From NCBI GenBank assembly GCA_015499995.1, contig JADNRV010000089.1, forward strand, positions 124,001-188,000: DNA of 64,000 bases, read 5' to 3'. How positions within the stretch are numbered: the first letter of the stretch is position 1; the number at the start of each line of letters is the position of its first letter. The translations under genes were made by a program, and so were the position numbers. Shown piece by piece: positions 11,406 to 22,460 of this stretch. The notes beneath the pieces are model-generated. The model was not told where the DNA came from, ran no database searches, and saw only the letters and a program-made list of their open reading frames with translations. This DNA is from Flammula alnicola (lineage: Eukaryota > Basidiomycota > Agaricomycetes > Agaricales > Strophariaceae).

Positions 11406-13508
11406 CTAGGTGACCTGGTAGAGGTAGGCGTGGGGAAAGCGTTCCTTGATACGCTGCATGAGCCAGTAGAACGGCGTCCCGTACGTGATGTCGGTGGTCT
11501 CCGTCTTGCCGGTTCTGCCGGTGAGGACGCCGCCGATACGTCCCTGGCCGTCAAAGATGATGGCGCCGGAATCGCCAGGGGCGGAGAATGCGCCGGACTT
11601 GTCGTACGGAAGGATTGCCCACTCCATGGACGTCTGGTGAGGGCCGTTTTTGAAGTACTCGCGTACAAAGGATATGACGCCGGTAGCGCGGCCGGTGGTC
11701 ACGCCGGTGGTGCAACCGCTCTTGATGACGAGGAGGCACGGTTCATTGTCCGCGTCGAACATTTGCGGGCGGCGCAGCTCGTCTTCCCCGATGACGCCCT
11801 GAAGCGGCAAGAGGCGGTTAGACGGGTATTTGAAGGTGGTGTTGGCCGAGGGGTTGGGGTACATCCGCGAGGTAAAGTTGGGCACCGAAACCTCTGTGCC
11901 TAGATATATAGCAGTTAGACTAGACGGCCTTAGTGAGATAGATCGAAATGTACCTAGATCTACAGCATTGCCCTTAAAGTTGTTCCAGTCGATCTTGTTG
12001 CGGTTGAGCTCGATGAGAGCCCAATCCTCGGTGTAACGTTCGGCGCCGGCACCGACGGTGATAGGAGGCGAGTAGGCGACGTGGCCTATAACGCGCAAGC
12101 TCTCCACGCTCCAGTGCTTCGTGGCCTCGTCGTGGAATTGGTTAAGGGCTTTGATCGCCGCTTCTGCCTTCTTCAACTCGCCCTGAATCGTCTCCCGCTC
12201 GTCGTCGTCGTCGTCGCCGCCCTGCAAGTCCTTAAGCTGCTGGTTGTAATAGTCGACCATGATCTTGTGTTCCCCTATCTTGATCATGGTGGACTTGAGC
12301 ATGGTCTGGAAGGCCTTGGGGCCGGGGAGAATGACTTCGCGAGGACGCTGTCTGGTCCGCGTGCGGTTGTAGAGCTCGTTAGACCCTGCATTCGGTGGAA
12401 AGACGACGTGGCGGGCGGTGAGAACGTAGACCTTCTCGCTGTCGCGGCCTTCGCAGATATAGAGAGCTCCGGTGCCCTCGGCGTACGATGTGGCTCGGGC
12501 AGCGATCGGCAGACCGAGTGCGGGGGTGAGAGCAGCACGAACGCCGGCGGCTGCGTTTGTAGAGGAGACGGATTTGAGGAGCTCAGGACCGACCGACCGG
12601 GCGAAGATGGATTCCCTGAACTCGACTTCGACGTCAGTGAGCTGGAACGACTCGAGGAGTTGCAGGCAACCGACGGCCGCGGTGTGGGCGTCCTCGCCGG
12701 AGAGAGACTGGGGCATCACCCCGATCCATAGAACGACGGGACCGGGGGCCTCCCCGACCTTGGCGAAGCGCACAACGTCGACGCTCGTCCACCTGACCTG
12801 CTCGGAATCTAGGCAGTCGCAGACCTTTGGACCCAAAACGCCCCAGACGTTTACAATCTCGTGATTGAAGACTGGCTTGAGCTCCTTTAGCTCGCGGTAC
12901 GCCTCGGGGCCGGTGGGCCGTTTCCAGGGCGTAATGCCTGTACGGTAGACTAAGAGGGGGCTAGAGGGCAAGCCCGCGTAGTAGAATCTGGCCTCCAGCT
13001 GGGAGACAGAGTGCGGGGGCGAAGAGGAGGAAGTGGCGTCCGTGGAGGCATCGGCGAAGCCCTGGTTGGAAAAGAGGGTCTCGACGGTGGTGGTAGGAGA
13101 GATCGGGGATCCCTTATCCTGCTTAGCGAGGTCAACGCACCAGTCGAGGAACACTGGAGGAATATCTGTGAAAGTCACTGGAAGAAGAGAGGGGGAATGA
13201 GGAGGTAAGTACGAGAAGATAGCAAAAGGCTGAAGGACTGACTCGTGGACAGTTGTACGCTGGGTGAGAGAGAAAAATAGAACGTAAGTACGGAAAGATA
13301 GCAAAAAGCTAAAGGACTGACTCGTGCACGTTTGAACAGTAGTACGCTGGCTGAGAGAGTCGACTGTGTATCGTTTGGTGAGGAACAAGAGAAACGGCAA
13401 AGCGCCAGGGAGCTTGCTCCACTTTTGTCTAGCTAATGACACCGACTTTCCTATGCTTATATCAGTTACCGTCTTCGTAGAAGTTTGGGTTTCATTCCTG
13501 TTGACCAT
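11406..13508 (-). CDS. Trypsin-fold serine peptidase-like protein with coiled-coil insert
   Basis: The open frame runs 700 codons. The C-terminal half shows a chymotrypsin-like triad in order: His in LTARHVVF (about residue 366), Asp in TEDWALIEL (about 490) and Ser in APGDSGAII (about 658). An acidic, lysine-rich coiled coil with a DDDDDE run is inserted between His and Asp (about residues 405-465). The N-terminal third begins near FTDIPPVFLDW and contains a family block around RPVFNHEIVNVW. A 57-nt stretch at about 11890-11950 has GTACAT..TAG borders and is a multiple of three, so it is probably an intron. The first ~100 codons contain a direct duplication and intron-like sequence, so the true start is uncertain. 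No signal peptide is obvious, so an intracellular protein is likely. Whether it cleaves anything is unknown. Confidence 0.7.
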   Translation of the reverse strand: MVNRNETQTSTKTVTDISIGKSVSLARQKWSKLPGALPFLLFLTKRYTVDSLSQRTTVQTCTSQSFSFLLSFRTYVLFFSLTQRTTVHESVLQPFAIFSYLPPHSPSLLPVTFTDIPPVFLDWCVDLAKQDKGSPISPTTTVETLFSNQGFADASTDATSSSSPPHSVSQLEARFYYAGLPSSPLLVYRTGITPWKRPTGPEAYRELKELKPVFNHEIVNVWGVLGPKVCDCLDSEQVRWTSVDVVRFAKVGEAPGPVVLWIGVMPQSLSGEDAHTAAVGCLQLLESFQLTDVEVEFRESIFARSVGPELLKSVSSTNAAAGVRAALTPALGLPIAARATSYAEGTGALYICEGRDSEKVYVLTARHVVFPPNAGSNELYNRTRTRQRPREVILPGPKAFQTMLKSTMIKIGEHKIMVDYYNQQLKDLQGGDDDDDERETIQGELKKAEAAIKALNQFHDEATKHWSVESLRVIGHVAYSPPITVGAGAERYTEDWALIELNRNKIDWNNFKGNAVDLGTFRSISLRPSSLTAIYLGTEVSVPNFTSRMYPNPSANTTFKYPSNRLLPLQGVIGEDELRRPQMFDADNEPCLLVIKSGCTTGVTTGRATGVISFVREYFKNGPHQTSMEWAILPYDKSGAFSAPGDSGAIIFDGQGRIGGVLTGRTGKTETTDITYGTPFYWLMQRIKERFPHAYLYQVT
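13204..13359. repeat. Two ~70-75-bp direct copies in the protease leader
   Basis: Copies at about 13204-13271 and 13284-13359 share GTAAGTACG, GATAGCAAAA and the GGACTGACTCGTG..ACG block in the same order. The second copy has a small insertion. They lie where the 5' exons and introns of the trypsin-like gene should be and inflate its N-terminal frame. Confidence 0.75.
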
Positions 13509-13895
13509 TACCCACTTTTAGCACTGTTCAAACCCTCTGTGTCAGATTATTAACTATGTCTCTTACTTTTAGTGTCTGATCTAGCCTTATAGTAACACCG
13601 TGGCGGCACCAGATTCTCGTGCTAAACGAGGCATCAAAATTAGGACCTCTAGTATCTTTTCAAGCCTCGCGCTCGACTGGTGAAGTTGTGGATAGAAGTG
13701 AGGGGTTGGAAGAAAGCCAAAATTGTTGAGTGCTAAATTGGCCAAACCTCCAGGCAAAGAAAATTACGTAACGCCACTGTTCTCTTCCACACCGCCATCA
13801 TACTTTCAAGGACCTTTCGCAAGTTCTCGCTGTTGCTCCAGGAGTCCTTTCAGAATACTATAGGGCGAGCACGACAGTCAGCAGGGATAGAGAAA
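13509..13895. promoter_or_regulatory. Divergent intergenic region, protease-like and REX4
   Basis: This region separates two divergently transcribed genes, so it must carry both promoters. It includes, near 13615-13670, a segment similar to 7025-7075 upstream of Hsp70-like copy 1. No TATA element is certain. Confidence 0.4.
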
Positions 13896-15491
13896 ATGGC
13901 ACCAGGATCGTTTGCGAAGGGAAAAACCCTTCCTTCAGGTAACTGGCTTTCTCTTCAGAAGGTAGGGACGCTGTCCTTCTTTTTGCCTTATATTCGAAAT
14001 TTTAAAGCAAAGGATTGTAGCAACTCAAGGCAGAAAAAAAGGCGACGACTAACGACCACCACCACACCCACGAACGCAGTAGGAAGCGACAAAAGCTGGA
14101 CCACGGGGGAGACAAGAATAACCAGTCCTCGAGGCCTTCTTCTCCGTCTTCCTTCGTATCACCATCCACCGAACCCTTGGCGCCACATGCTAATACCCAC
14201 ACTGGTTGGAAGAATGGCGAATCCCTAGCCGCATTACAACAAATGGCTCTGGGGCACTTCGAGCACACAGTCCAGCAACAACTGTGAGTGGCTTCTCTCA
14301 CCTCGTTTTCGTGCGTCTGCCCTCCACGCTGCATCGTTATCTATTCTAACGGGCGTCAATCTGTCTGCAGTCCGGGAAAATTCCTTGCCCTCGATTGTGA
14401 GATGGTGGGCGTGGGCATCGACGGCGTGGAATCGTCGCTTGCTCGCGTGAGCTTGGTGAACTTCTACGGTGCGGTCATCATGGATGAGTTTGTGCGGCAA
14501 AAGGAACGCGTTGTGGATTACAGGACGCAATGGAGTGGTATCAGGGAGTCGGATATGGTTAAGGGTAAATTATGCCACTGGGAACGGATTTACACGTCTA
14601 ATACTTTCCCTCTTCATTTAACAGCGAAGAAATTCGAGGATGTACAGAGACGCGTTTCGGATTTGCTGAAGGACAGAATACTAGTCGGACATGCTGTCCA
14701 TAACGATATGAAGGTATGTTCTTCCTTCCACCAGGTCCACCCTTGTGCTTAAATGACATCTTTCTACCAGGCTCTCCTCCTGTCACACCCTTGGCCTCAG
14801 ACGCGAGATACTCAAGTCTATTCCCATAAATTCGCAGTTTGCAAATCGCGTCGCATTGCACTGCGGAACCTCGTCAAGCAGGAGCTCGGCCTAACCATCC
14901 AAGGCGGAGAGCACTCTAGTGTATGTCCACTAGTTCGCTAATTCCATCATTAGCTGATGCATCTTTTAGATAACTGATGCTAGAGCGACAATGGCGGTGT
15001 ACAGACTTCACAAAAAGGAATGGGAGAAAGGAAGCCGACCACTTCCTCCGGGATCAAAGATTTTGATGACCACAACGACTACTACGACAACGGTTACCTC
15101 TACCACTACGGCTACCAGCTCCACGTCATCAACCAAGAGGAAGGAGTTCGAGTTCGCCGACGACGAATCCGATTCAGACTCTGACGACGAATCAACAAGC
15201 AGGGATCCTCCCCAGTCTCAAGTCAAACAAAAGGACAAGGCTCCAGCCAGTGCCGCTCGTCAAGCAGACGCGTCTAAATCAACATTCCCAGGGGGTGGTA
15301 GGAAGGGTGTCAGCTCGGGCTTGTCGACTATTATGCGCCACACGGGCGGCAAACCACACATGTCAGGAGCGAAAGGTGGTGGGGCAGGTGTGGCGGCGGC
15401 GAGCAAGTCGGAGTGGTGGAAGCAGCTGCCAGGCGGGCTGTCTGCGGCCGGGGGCGCGAAAGGTTCGATACGAGTTGGAGTGAAAAGGTAG
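13896..15491 (+). CDS. REX4: RNA exonuclease 4 (Rex4/REXO4), DEDDh family
   Basis: Six exons can be spliced by eye: 13896-13961, 14021-14283, 14371-14564, 14625-14713, 14773-14920 and 14970-15491, all GT..AG and in frame. The first exon ends with SGNWLSLQK, a typical Rex4 N-terminal motif. The DEDDh exonuclease motifs are visible: FLALDCEMVG (motif I, Asp and Glu), VGHAVHNDMK (motif II, Asp) and HSSITDARATM (motif III, His and Asp). The family trims rRNA precursors in the nucleolus. The C-terminal tail is low complexity, with a threonine run, an acidic DSDSDSDDES stretch and a basic Gly/Lys-rich end, consistent with nucleolar targeting. An upstream Ser/Pro/His-rich linker (exon 2) is disordered. 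The call rests on the full set of catalytic residues. Confidence 0.92.
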
Positions 15492-15860
15492 TACTAGTAT
15501 ACGTTCGCATAACACCCTTTTGCATGGATAGTTTCAAGTGTACCTTCCAGTCGAATTTTCAAGAACATACCATAACCCAGAAAAAAATAAGATAACGTGC
15601 AGCCTCATCTTAAATATTTGAATCGAAGATATTCACCATTCCTTCTTGATTCCTTCCTCATAAAATCTTTTCTGGAAGTCATTCTCAGCACGGGAACTTG
15701 GAAGATAAGATAAAGGTATCGTGCGAAACCAACAGGGGCGAGCAACCGAAATCGCGTCAACCTGTTGCAATTTCCATGATGGACGTTCTACACCATTGGG
15801 CTTTGCGCCATTTCTCTCTTCAATTCTATCCGCTTAACGTAGCGCCGAAGACATTTAGGA
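15492..15860. other. REX4-to-carrier intergenic region
   Basis: This holds the 3' flank of REX4 and the promoter of the mitochondrial carrier. Nothing else is recognisable. Confidence 0.4.
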
Positions 15861-17445
15861 ATGAAAAATAGCACGCAAGCGACGATAAACGAGCTCATCG
15901 CGGGCAGCGTAGGAGGTGCTGCCCAGGTCCTTGTCGGACAACCCTTGGACACGATCAAGACTCGTGCACAGGTTGCTCCCAGTTCAGTTATTTTCTACGT
16001 GTTCAACTTTGATGAGGATTACACTGACTTGGGTGGATAGAGGGCATGTTTGTGAGTTTTGGGCTCTATGGTGTCTTATCGTACGTTACTGAGGATTTTG
16101 GGGACAGAAAGGTCCTATGGACATCCTGAAGCAGACGTTGAGGAATGAAGGTTTCTTCGCCTTGTACAAAGGTTCGCATCTTTCGCATGACCCTCTGTCA
16201 GGTAATAAATCTACATCTGTAATTTACGCAGGAATGGCCAGTCCCCTGCTCGGAATCGCAGGCGTCAACTCCCTCCTATTCGCCTCATACGGCATCTCGA
16301 AACGCATCATCTCTCCCTTCCCCCAACTTTCTCTCAAAGAAATCGCCTTGGCAGGTGCTATGGCTGGAACGGCCAATGCTGTACTCGCAAGCCCAGGTGG
16401 GTAGTGCTTAGGCTCTGTTCGACTCTATACGGAGTGTAACTGGAATGAGAACTAAGATCCCTTTCATTATAGTCGAGATGTTCAAAGTGCGGATGCAAGG
16501 CCAATATGGAGCAGCCACCGATAAGCGTCTTTCCGCGGTCGTTAGCGAGATGTGGAGAGACTGGGGTTTTAGGAAGGGGGTCATGAGAGGATATTGGGTA
16601 AGTTTGTTGCTACTCTATCAGCGTACACTAATTTTATTGTTGTTCTTCTACCTCTTTGTAGGTGACTGTTGCACGAGAAATTCCCGCTTACGCTGGGTAA
16701 GCTGCTCCCAGCCCTTTTTCTTAGTGAAATGAGGGTACTTATTGTTGACAGGTTTTACACGGGTGCTTCGCCATTTCACTTTGAAGACAGGGACAAAAGG
16801 AGCTTACTCTCGTGAATGACCAGCCTTTGAATTTTCCAAACGCAGTTTCAGCAAAACGTACGGTTCAGATCTACCGGTATGGGCTTTACTCGCGAGTGGG
16901 TCAACAGGCGGGGTAGGTTTTCTGATTCATCGAAAACAATGCATGTTTCTAAAAATCTCGACGTAGATCGCGTATTGGCTTGCATGTTACCCACTCGGTA
17001 CAACTCTTCATGCTTATGCGCTGACCCACTTCCTGACCAGCTTTTCGCAGACGTAGTCAAATCTCGTATCCAGCTTCGCTCGACACCGCCCACCGGTACG
17101 CCTGTGCAATACATCGCCCACGAATTCAAGACCATCGTGCAGGAATCCGGGTTGTAAGCCAATTCAGTATCTCGAGAGTTTCCCATTGCTGATTGATGAC
17201 GCTCAGGATGGGCTTGTTCCGTGGTCTTTCTCCATCTCGTGAGATTAACCATTCCATATGGAGTACTGTTGCTAACAATTGAATTTCTGCCTTGCAAAAA
17301 TTGCATAGTCCTTCGAAGGTCAGTGTTTTCATTTGTATGCATGGCCTTTGCTCATCCTCGATTTTACAGTATACCCGCAGCTGCAAGCACGTTTGCCGCT
17401 TTCGAACTCACGCGAGAGTACCTTGAAGATTTTACGGGTGTTTAG
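15861..17445 (+). CDS. Mitochondrial inner-membrane carrier (SLC25 family)
   Basis: ATG 15861 opens MKNSTQATINELIAGSVGGA, followed by the first carrier signature GQPLDTIKTRAQ. The second signature SPVEMFKVRMQ and third YPLDVVKSRIQ appear in later exons, giving the three-repeat, six-helix SLC25 layout. Many short introns are needed. The middle is restored by splicing the GFYT exon to AFEFSKRSF (acceptor near 16820). Near the end a 10-nt exon at 17309-17318 links SPSL to LRSIPAAAS and restores the conserved third-repeat sequence. The stop is at 17443-17445. Motifs resemble the carnitine/acylcarnitine-Ymc subgroup, but I cannot assign the substrate. It is convergent with the Hsp70-like gene downstream. 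Confidence 0.88.
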
Positions 17446-18049
17446 GTCGGGTATTGGCCCTAGTACGCCCATTGTACGCACAAGTACAGCTTCTGAGGGA
17501 GGTTGCCCATACATATACGTCACGTGACATCACAAGTGCTCGTCCTTGAAGTTTGAGATTCAGAAGTGATAACTGAACGCCAGCTGTAGCTTGAATGTCT
17601 GTGGACAAAATCCCCTCGGAAAGCAGAAATTATACAATACAGAACGCGGTTCAGGATACGTGAATGCTAGACAGGAGCCGCTTGTACCCGAGGAATCTGT
17701 GTGAGCGAAAGGAGCCACTTCTACTTGCCTTCTGCTTCCCGCGGACACCGATATCGATAAAGAATTATTATTAGTCAAGGCTGAGAGTACTCGTATTATA
17801 GACAAGCCCACTTGGGTCATGGATGATAACTGATCCTCCATGCGATCTGTTACCGGTATGAAAATAGAAGGAATATAACGGAATGTACCAGACATGTTAT
17901 ATGTAACACGAGGGGATGTGGTGGTGGTTCGGGATTTCGGAATGTGCAAGTAAAACTTAGATATGGAAGATGAGGATAAAGAATGTCCGACGACAGAAAG
18001 GAGTCAATCCCATGCATACGGGGAATACGGGGAATAGAGGCTATCCCGT
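17446..18049. other. Convergent 3' region, no confident gene
   Basis: This lies between the carrier and the minus-strand Hsp70-like copy 3. A 129-codon minus-strand frame (17560-17949) has no recognisable motif and I do not call it. Confidence 0.4.
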
Positions 18050-20595
18050 TCAGTCATCGCGGACGGCTGTGTCCGGATCGTAAACCAATTCTGCTGGACT
18101 CCTGCAAAAGATGTTCAGTCAGATGTAATCATGCGCAAGACAACGAGAAAGTGGGCTTACCTTTTTTCGACGCCCTAAAAGCGAGGAAGGTTTGTCAGAG
18201 TGGTAACTAAGATAGGTAGAAATGGGCTTACATTTTCCTTCCAGCAGATATGGGCTTTCATCTCGGTGAGGCCGAGGGACAAGACTATGTCGTAATCCAC
18301 CGTGTAGTACTTTGACCTTGAGTAATTCGATATCTTGGGCAGCTTGGGGATGCGAGAAAGATCTGCTTTGACTTCGCAGAGAGTCGAGTACATGTCTATC
18401 GAAACGGAGATGTCAATTGAGGTATGCCTCAGATAACAGACCGTCCTTACTTGGATCTTTATCAACAAAATATTGTGCGCTGAACTTTGTCATATCTGTC
18501 TTTCCTCGATAACAGATAATAGTACTGGTGACCAGTTCCAAGTAACTTGGGTCGGAGGCTATTCTGTAATAGGCCTCCCTGAATTCCTGAGTTTCGGTCA
18601 CTTTTGTATCCTGCGCAAATGGTTATTGGTGGTCAAGTCTACGCAAAAAAGGGGCTTCATCACCTTCGGTAGAATGACGTTGAAGACACCGCCGATCATC
18701 AAATCGCCTGACAAATCCCGGAAAGACATCCCGCTGCGAGCGACATGCTCGAGATTCGTGGGATCGTAACTTACCATGGCCCTAGTGCCGTAGGCAAGCT
18801 TCGAGACCCTGGCGCTAACGAAGTGATCGATGTGGAAAGAAATGGCTCCGTCCGCTACAGCTTTGTTGCTAATAAAGAAGTTAATAATTAGATATAGGCG
18901 CTGTCAGCAAAAAAAGAAAAATCATGTACACATGGCTATCTGGCCGACTGATATCTAGTCCTCTGTGAGAGAACGTGTTCTTCAACTGCGTGAAAAGCCA
19001 CTCGCTAGCGGCAAACCCTCCGACTAAAAAGACAGACTAGATGGGGAGAGATTTAACGTTTGTGAGCGGTAGGGAAATACAAAGAGACGCACAGATATCT
19101 CAGTCTGTGATGCCTCGATTTGGTCTTCGATCGACTTTACGATGCATTGTACAGAGGGCTCGAAGAACGAAGCAACGTCAGATCTAAATGGGTTAAATGT
19201 TCGTCAGATTTATGTGCCGTAGTTATAGAAGGTTCGACATACCCGAGCAGCTTGAGTTGTCCGGAGCGAATGTTGAGAGCTGGATCTTTATCCCTGAGAG
19301 TACCGAACTTGATGTATTGATTTTCTTCGGCGTTCCGGAATCTAAGTTTTGTCGTCTTGTCGAAGCAGTTGGTGATGTGAGGGACATCTCCGAAGAAACG
19401 GGAGGTCTTCAAGGAGTCTGATACGGAGTGGTGGTTCCGGTAAGTAAATAAATCAAAAAGAGAAAGGCGAGCAAGGCCATACTCTCGAGGAATCGTCGGG
19501 CATTATTCGTTACAAAAATCGACCCCTTGAAATGACCTATTTCTTAAATGTCAATCATCAGAACAATTGAAAGGCCCAAAGACGTACACTCAGGGGGTGC
19601 TATTTCCTCATATGACTGGCTGTTTCGAGAGGTTTGCTTGTAGGTACTGATATCGATGGTGCCTCCACCAGCATCAACGATGATGATACCTTTTCCATTC
19701 TGAACGACGATAAAGGCTGTCATCAGCACATGCATCGAAAGAAGAAAAGCTAGATTTCTCGCCTTGATAGCCTCGCTTGTCGACCCGCTTTGTATGCAGA
19801 AATGCAAGCTAGCTTCGCCTTCAGTGACGAAAGAAAGGCGAGAACGACCGTTCTCAGTATCGGGGATGAGACCAGCCGTGACGGCAGCTTTGCGCATCAT
19901 GCTTTGCTGGGCTCCTTCCCACCCGTTTGGGTGAGTGAGGACAAATTCCGTGCGCGCTTGAAGACTGCGCCACAGCTCAACGCCGTTGGCGTGAGTTTGT
20001 TCGATGTACATTTGGGCACATTCATAAAGATATCGCAGAAAATCGGCGAAGACGTCGATTGCAGTCTTTCCTTGTGGTAGAGGTGGAATGTCATCGGTGA
20101 CATGGGCGGCCGACTTTGTTTTGGGACGCATATGGAGTTTGAACCTGTTCACACGTCAGTTTTGCTCGAGTTACACTAAGGAAGTAACTCGCCATTCCGC
20201 CTTTGTCCATCCTCCAGTTTCATCATCCTCGAAGCGAGGATCCAAGGCTTCGGCTCCTGCCGCCTGAAATTGACCTTGCTTGTCGTAGTAAACGATGGTA
20301 GGGATCTTGGAATCGCCACCGACGTCCTCCTGAGCAGGGAACCTAAGCGAGAGGGTCAACCTCTTGTCCCCAAGACAAATATCCTTAAAATGAACGGAAG
20401 TCTACCTTGTTACGCCTCGTATTTCGGGGACGGCCCCGGGGTCCAGAATACTTCGGGAGAATGTCAGCATAATGCTGTGCGAGTAAGGCTCGCGTATTGC
20501 ACATACACGTAGGAAATACCGCTGAAAGTGGTGCCGACATCAAATGCGAGGACTAATTTGCGGTGTGGGCCGTTGTAGGGTGGTCTGGCAGACAT
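18050..20595 (-). CDS. Hsp70-like (HSPA12-type) protein, copy 3
   Basis: ATG 20595 begins the gene and its first exon (20507-20595) contains LAFDVGTTFSG. Further exons show IPTIVYYDKQG, LTHPNGWEGAQ, the phosphate-2 loop VDAGGGTIDI (about 19645-19680) and HFKGSIFVT. The C-terminal exons read WKEN-GVEKR-SPAELVYDPDT and stop at 18050-18052. The exon plan parallels copies 1 and 2, but protein identity is clearly lower, so this is an older paralogue rather than part of the recent tandem pair. Both ATPase phosphate loops are intact. It lies 8 kb from copy 2, separated by unrelated conserved genes. The family is ATP-binding and atypical; the client protein is unknown. Confidence 0.82.
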
Positions 20596-20751
20596 GTCTT
20601 ATGTATGAAAGCGAAAGCAAGAGTTGGCAAGAACTGGGAAAGCGCAACCTCCGCAAGCTGGAGAGTTTTATGTATATGCACAGCTGACATGCGTCGAACA
20701 CGTTGGACACGTTGAGCAAGCATGGATAAGGCGAGCTTGAGGTGAGCTCGA

Positions 20752-22460
20752 TTGTTCAATACACCGACCCAAGGAAAGAACCTTCGCAAACCCCCTACGA
20801 TGATTGACAATATCATGGTATTCTTTGGCCTCAAAACTATGACCAGTAGCCCAGCCATTGCCCATCCGCTTTCAATCGACAAAGGCGAGGACCCGAATTC
20901 ACACCGACGTCCTAGTCCGGATATTCCTAAAAAGGAAATAGTTGATGGGCGGAAGGCTATGGAACCTGCGGCGCACGATACGACCCCCACACGGACGAGG
21001 GACCATGTTCGGAGTCGAAGAAATACCCCTACACCAGTGGGGTCTACTCCTCAAGCAGTGGCCGGCCGGGTTGATAGCAATCGCTACTTTGATGAACGTA
21101 AACCCGAACCCACTCGAAAAAGGAGGAATACGGACGAAGATCACATTCGCAATTTGACGGCGGAGAAAGAAAGCTTGAGGCGGCAGCTGCTTGAGACCCG
21201 CGACGACTTGACAGAGGCGAAAAAGAAGAACGCGGCCTCGACAATGAAGGTCAACGACCTGCTGGAAGAGAAGGGCAACATTATAACGCAGCTCGATTCC
21301 ATTAAAACCGACGCGCTCGAGAAACAACGAATGGCAACAAAAAGGATCGAGGACCTCGAAGCGAGGTATCGGAAAAGGGAGGAAGAGCTTCGCACAACGC
21401 AAACAAGGCTGCGCGCCGCCGAGGAGAAAAACCTTCAGATGGCGAAGCTGCTCGAAGTCAAGACGGCCGACTTGAATGGAGTGCAGACATTTTTGACCAC
21501 CGCCGACGTCTATTCTGGAGCCGAAATCATTGCGATGGTGGAATCCTTGAATGCCGAAATATTTCAAGCTTCCGCATTCATGGCGGAACTGATCGAGGAC
21601 GAAACTATGGTGGCCAGTGCACTGGAGCGCAGTAAAAACCTGGAAAGATGCAAGCAGGTCTTGGAAGGCCAGGTCCGTCGACAAATCGGAAACGATCTAT
21701 TTGCCCACTTCGAGCACAAATACGCCGACGTACGGGCAGAACCGCTACCCCTACAACTCGCACTCCAGTGCCTCCTTTCGGCGTGGTGCACGCACAAGAC
21801 GCGTTCCTTTGCATTGAGTCATTTCGGCGACAACTTGGAGAAATTATATCGGCAGATAAGGGAATCTGGTGGGTGTTTTGCAGGTCGAATACGAGGGTAG
21901 ACGCTGACGTGGCTCATACAGAGGCTCAAGCCATTGCCGGAAGGTGGAGGGCGATAACGAGCGCACAGATGAGCTCCTTCGACACCCAAGCTCCTGCTAG
22001 CTTCGCCGTCGACATGCTCTTGAGCTTGCTTTGCCTATGTGGATGGTCAATGACGAGCCAACAATCCAAAAAGGCCGTGTTGTCGGTGCAGCAAATGGTG
22101 TTCACGATAGAGAAGATGTGGGTCCAGTTAAAGAAGGCAACGAAGGAAGGGATAACAACGGCTGATATGGAGGTTTTCGTGATCCCCACTGGCAGTTTGT
22201 TTGGGGAAGGCATGGAGGATACCTACGCCGACAACTCGAGTGGTGTAGTAGTCGACTCTGGGGGCCAAGGAAAACGCATTCTGTGCACCGTCGGGATGGG
22301 TCTACGAAGAACCACAATCAAACGAGTAGAAGGCGGGCCGTCGGCGAACAAATACGAAGTACTGCTAAAGCCGAAAGTGGCACTTGGTTCGGTGCTGGTC
22401 GACAACGCGGAGGACCGGGTGAAGGGCGAAATTGCACCTCAAAGCAAGGACGTGCAGTGA
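20752..22460 (+). CDS. Coiled-coil protein of unknown function
   Basis: Two exons are supported: 20752-21868 and 21922-22460, joined by a 53-nt GT..AG intron that reads ESEAQAIAGRW across the junction. The N-terminal ~110 residues are basic, Pro/Thr-rich and disordered. Residues of about 130-240 form a long heptad-rich coiled coil (LTAEKESLRRQL, LEEKGNIITQL, RYRKREEELRTTQ). The C-terminal half is helical and ends with a more mixed domain including TVGMGLRRTTIKRVEGG. A second ATG at 20800 (MIDNIMVFFGLK) is an equally plausible start. I recognise no family. It is divergent from Hsp70-like copy 3, with only about 157 bp between the two start codons. Confidence 0.7.

Noticed and set aside
12081..12731. 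216-codon plus-strand frame opposite the protease gene
   Set aside because: Antisense shadow of the GC-rich trypsin-like coding region.
17560..17949. 129-codon minus-strand frame between carrier and Hsp70-like copy 3
   Set aside because: No motif, composition unremarkable, and it lies in a convergent 3' region.
20899..21684. 261-codon minus-strand frame opposite the coiled-coil gene
   Set aside because: It is a mirror of the coiled-coil frame and lacks any domain.
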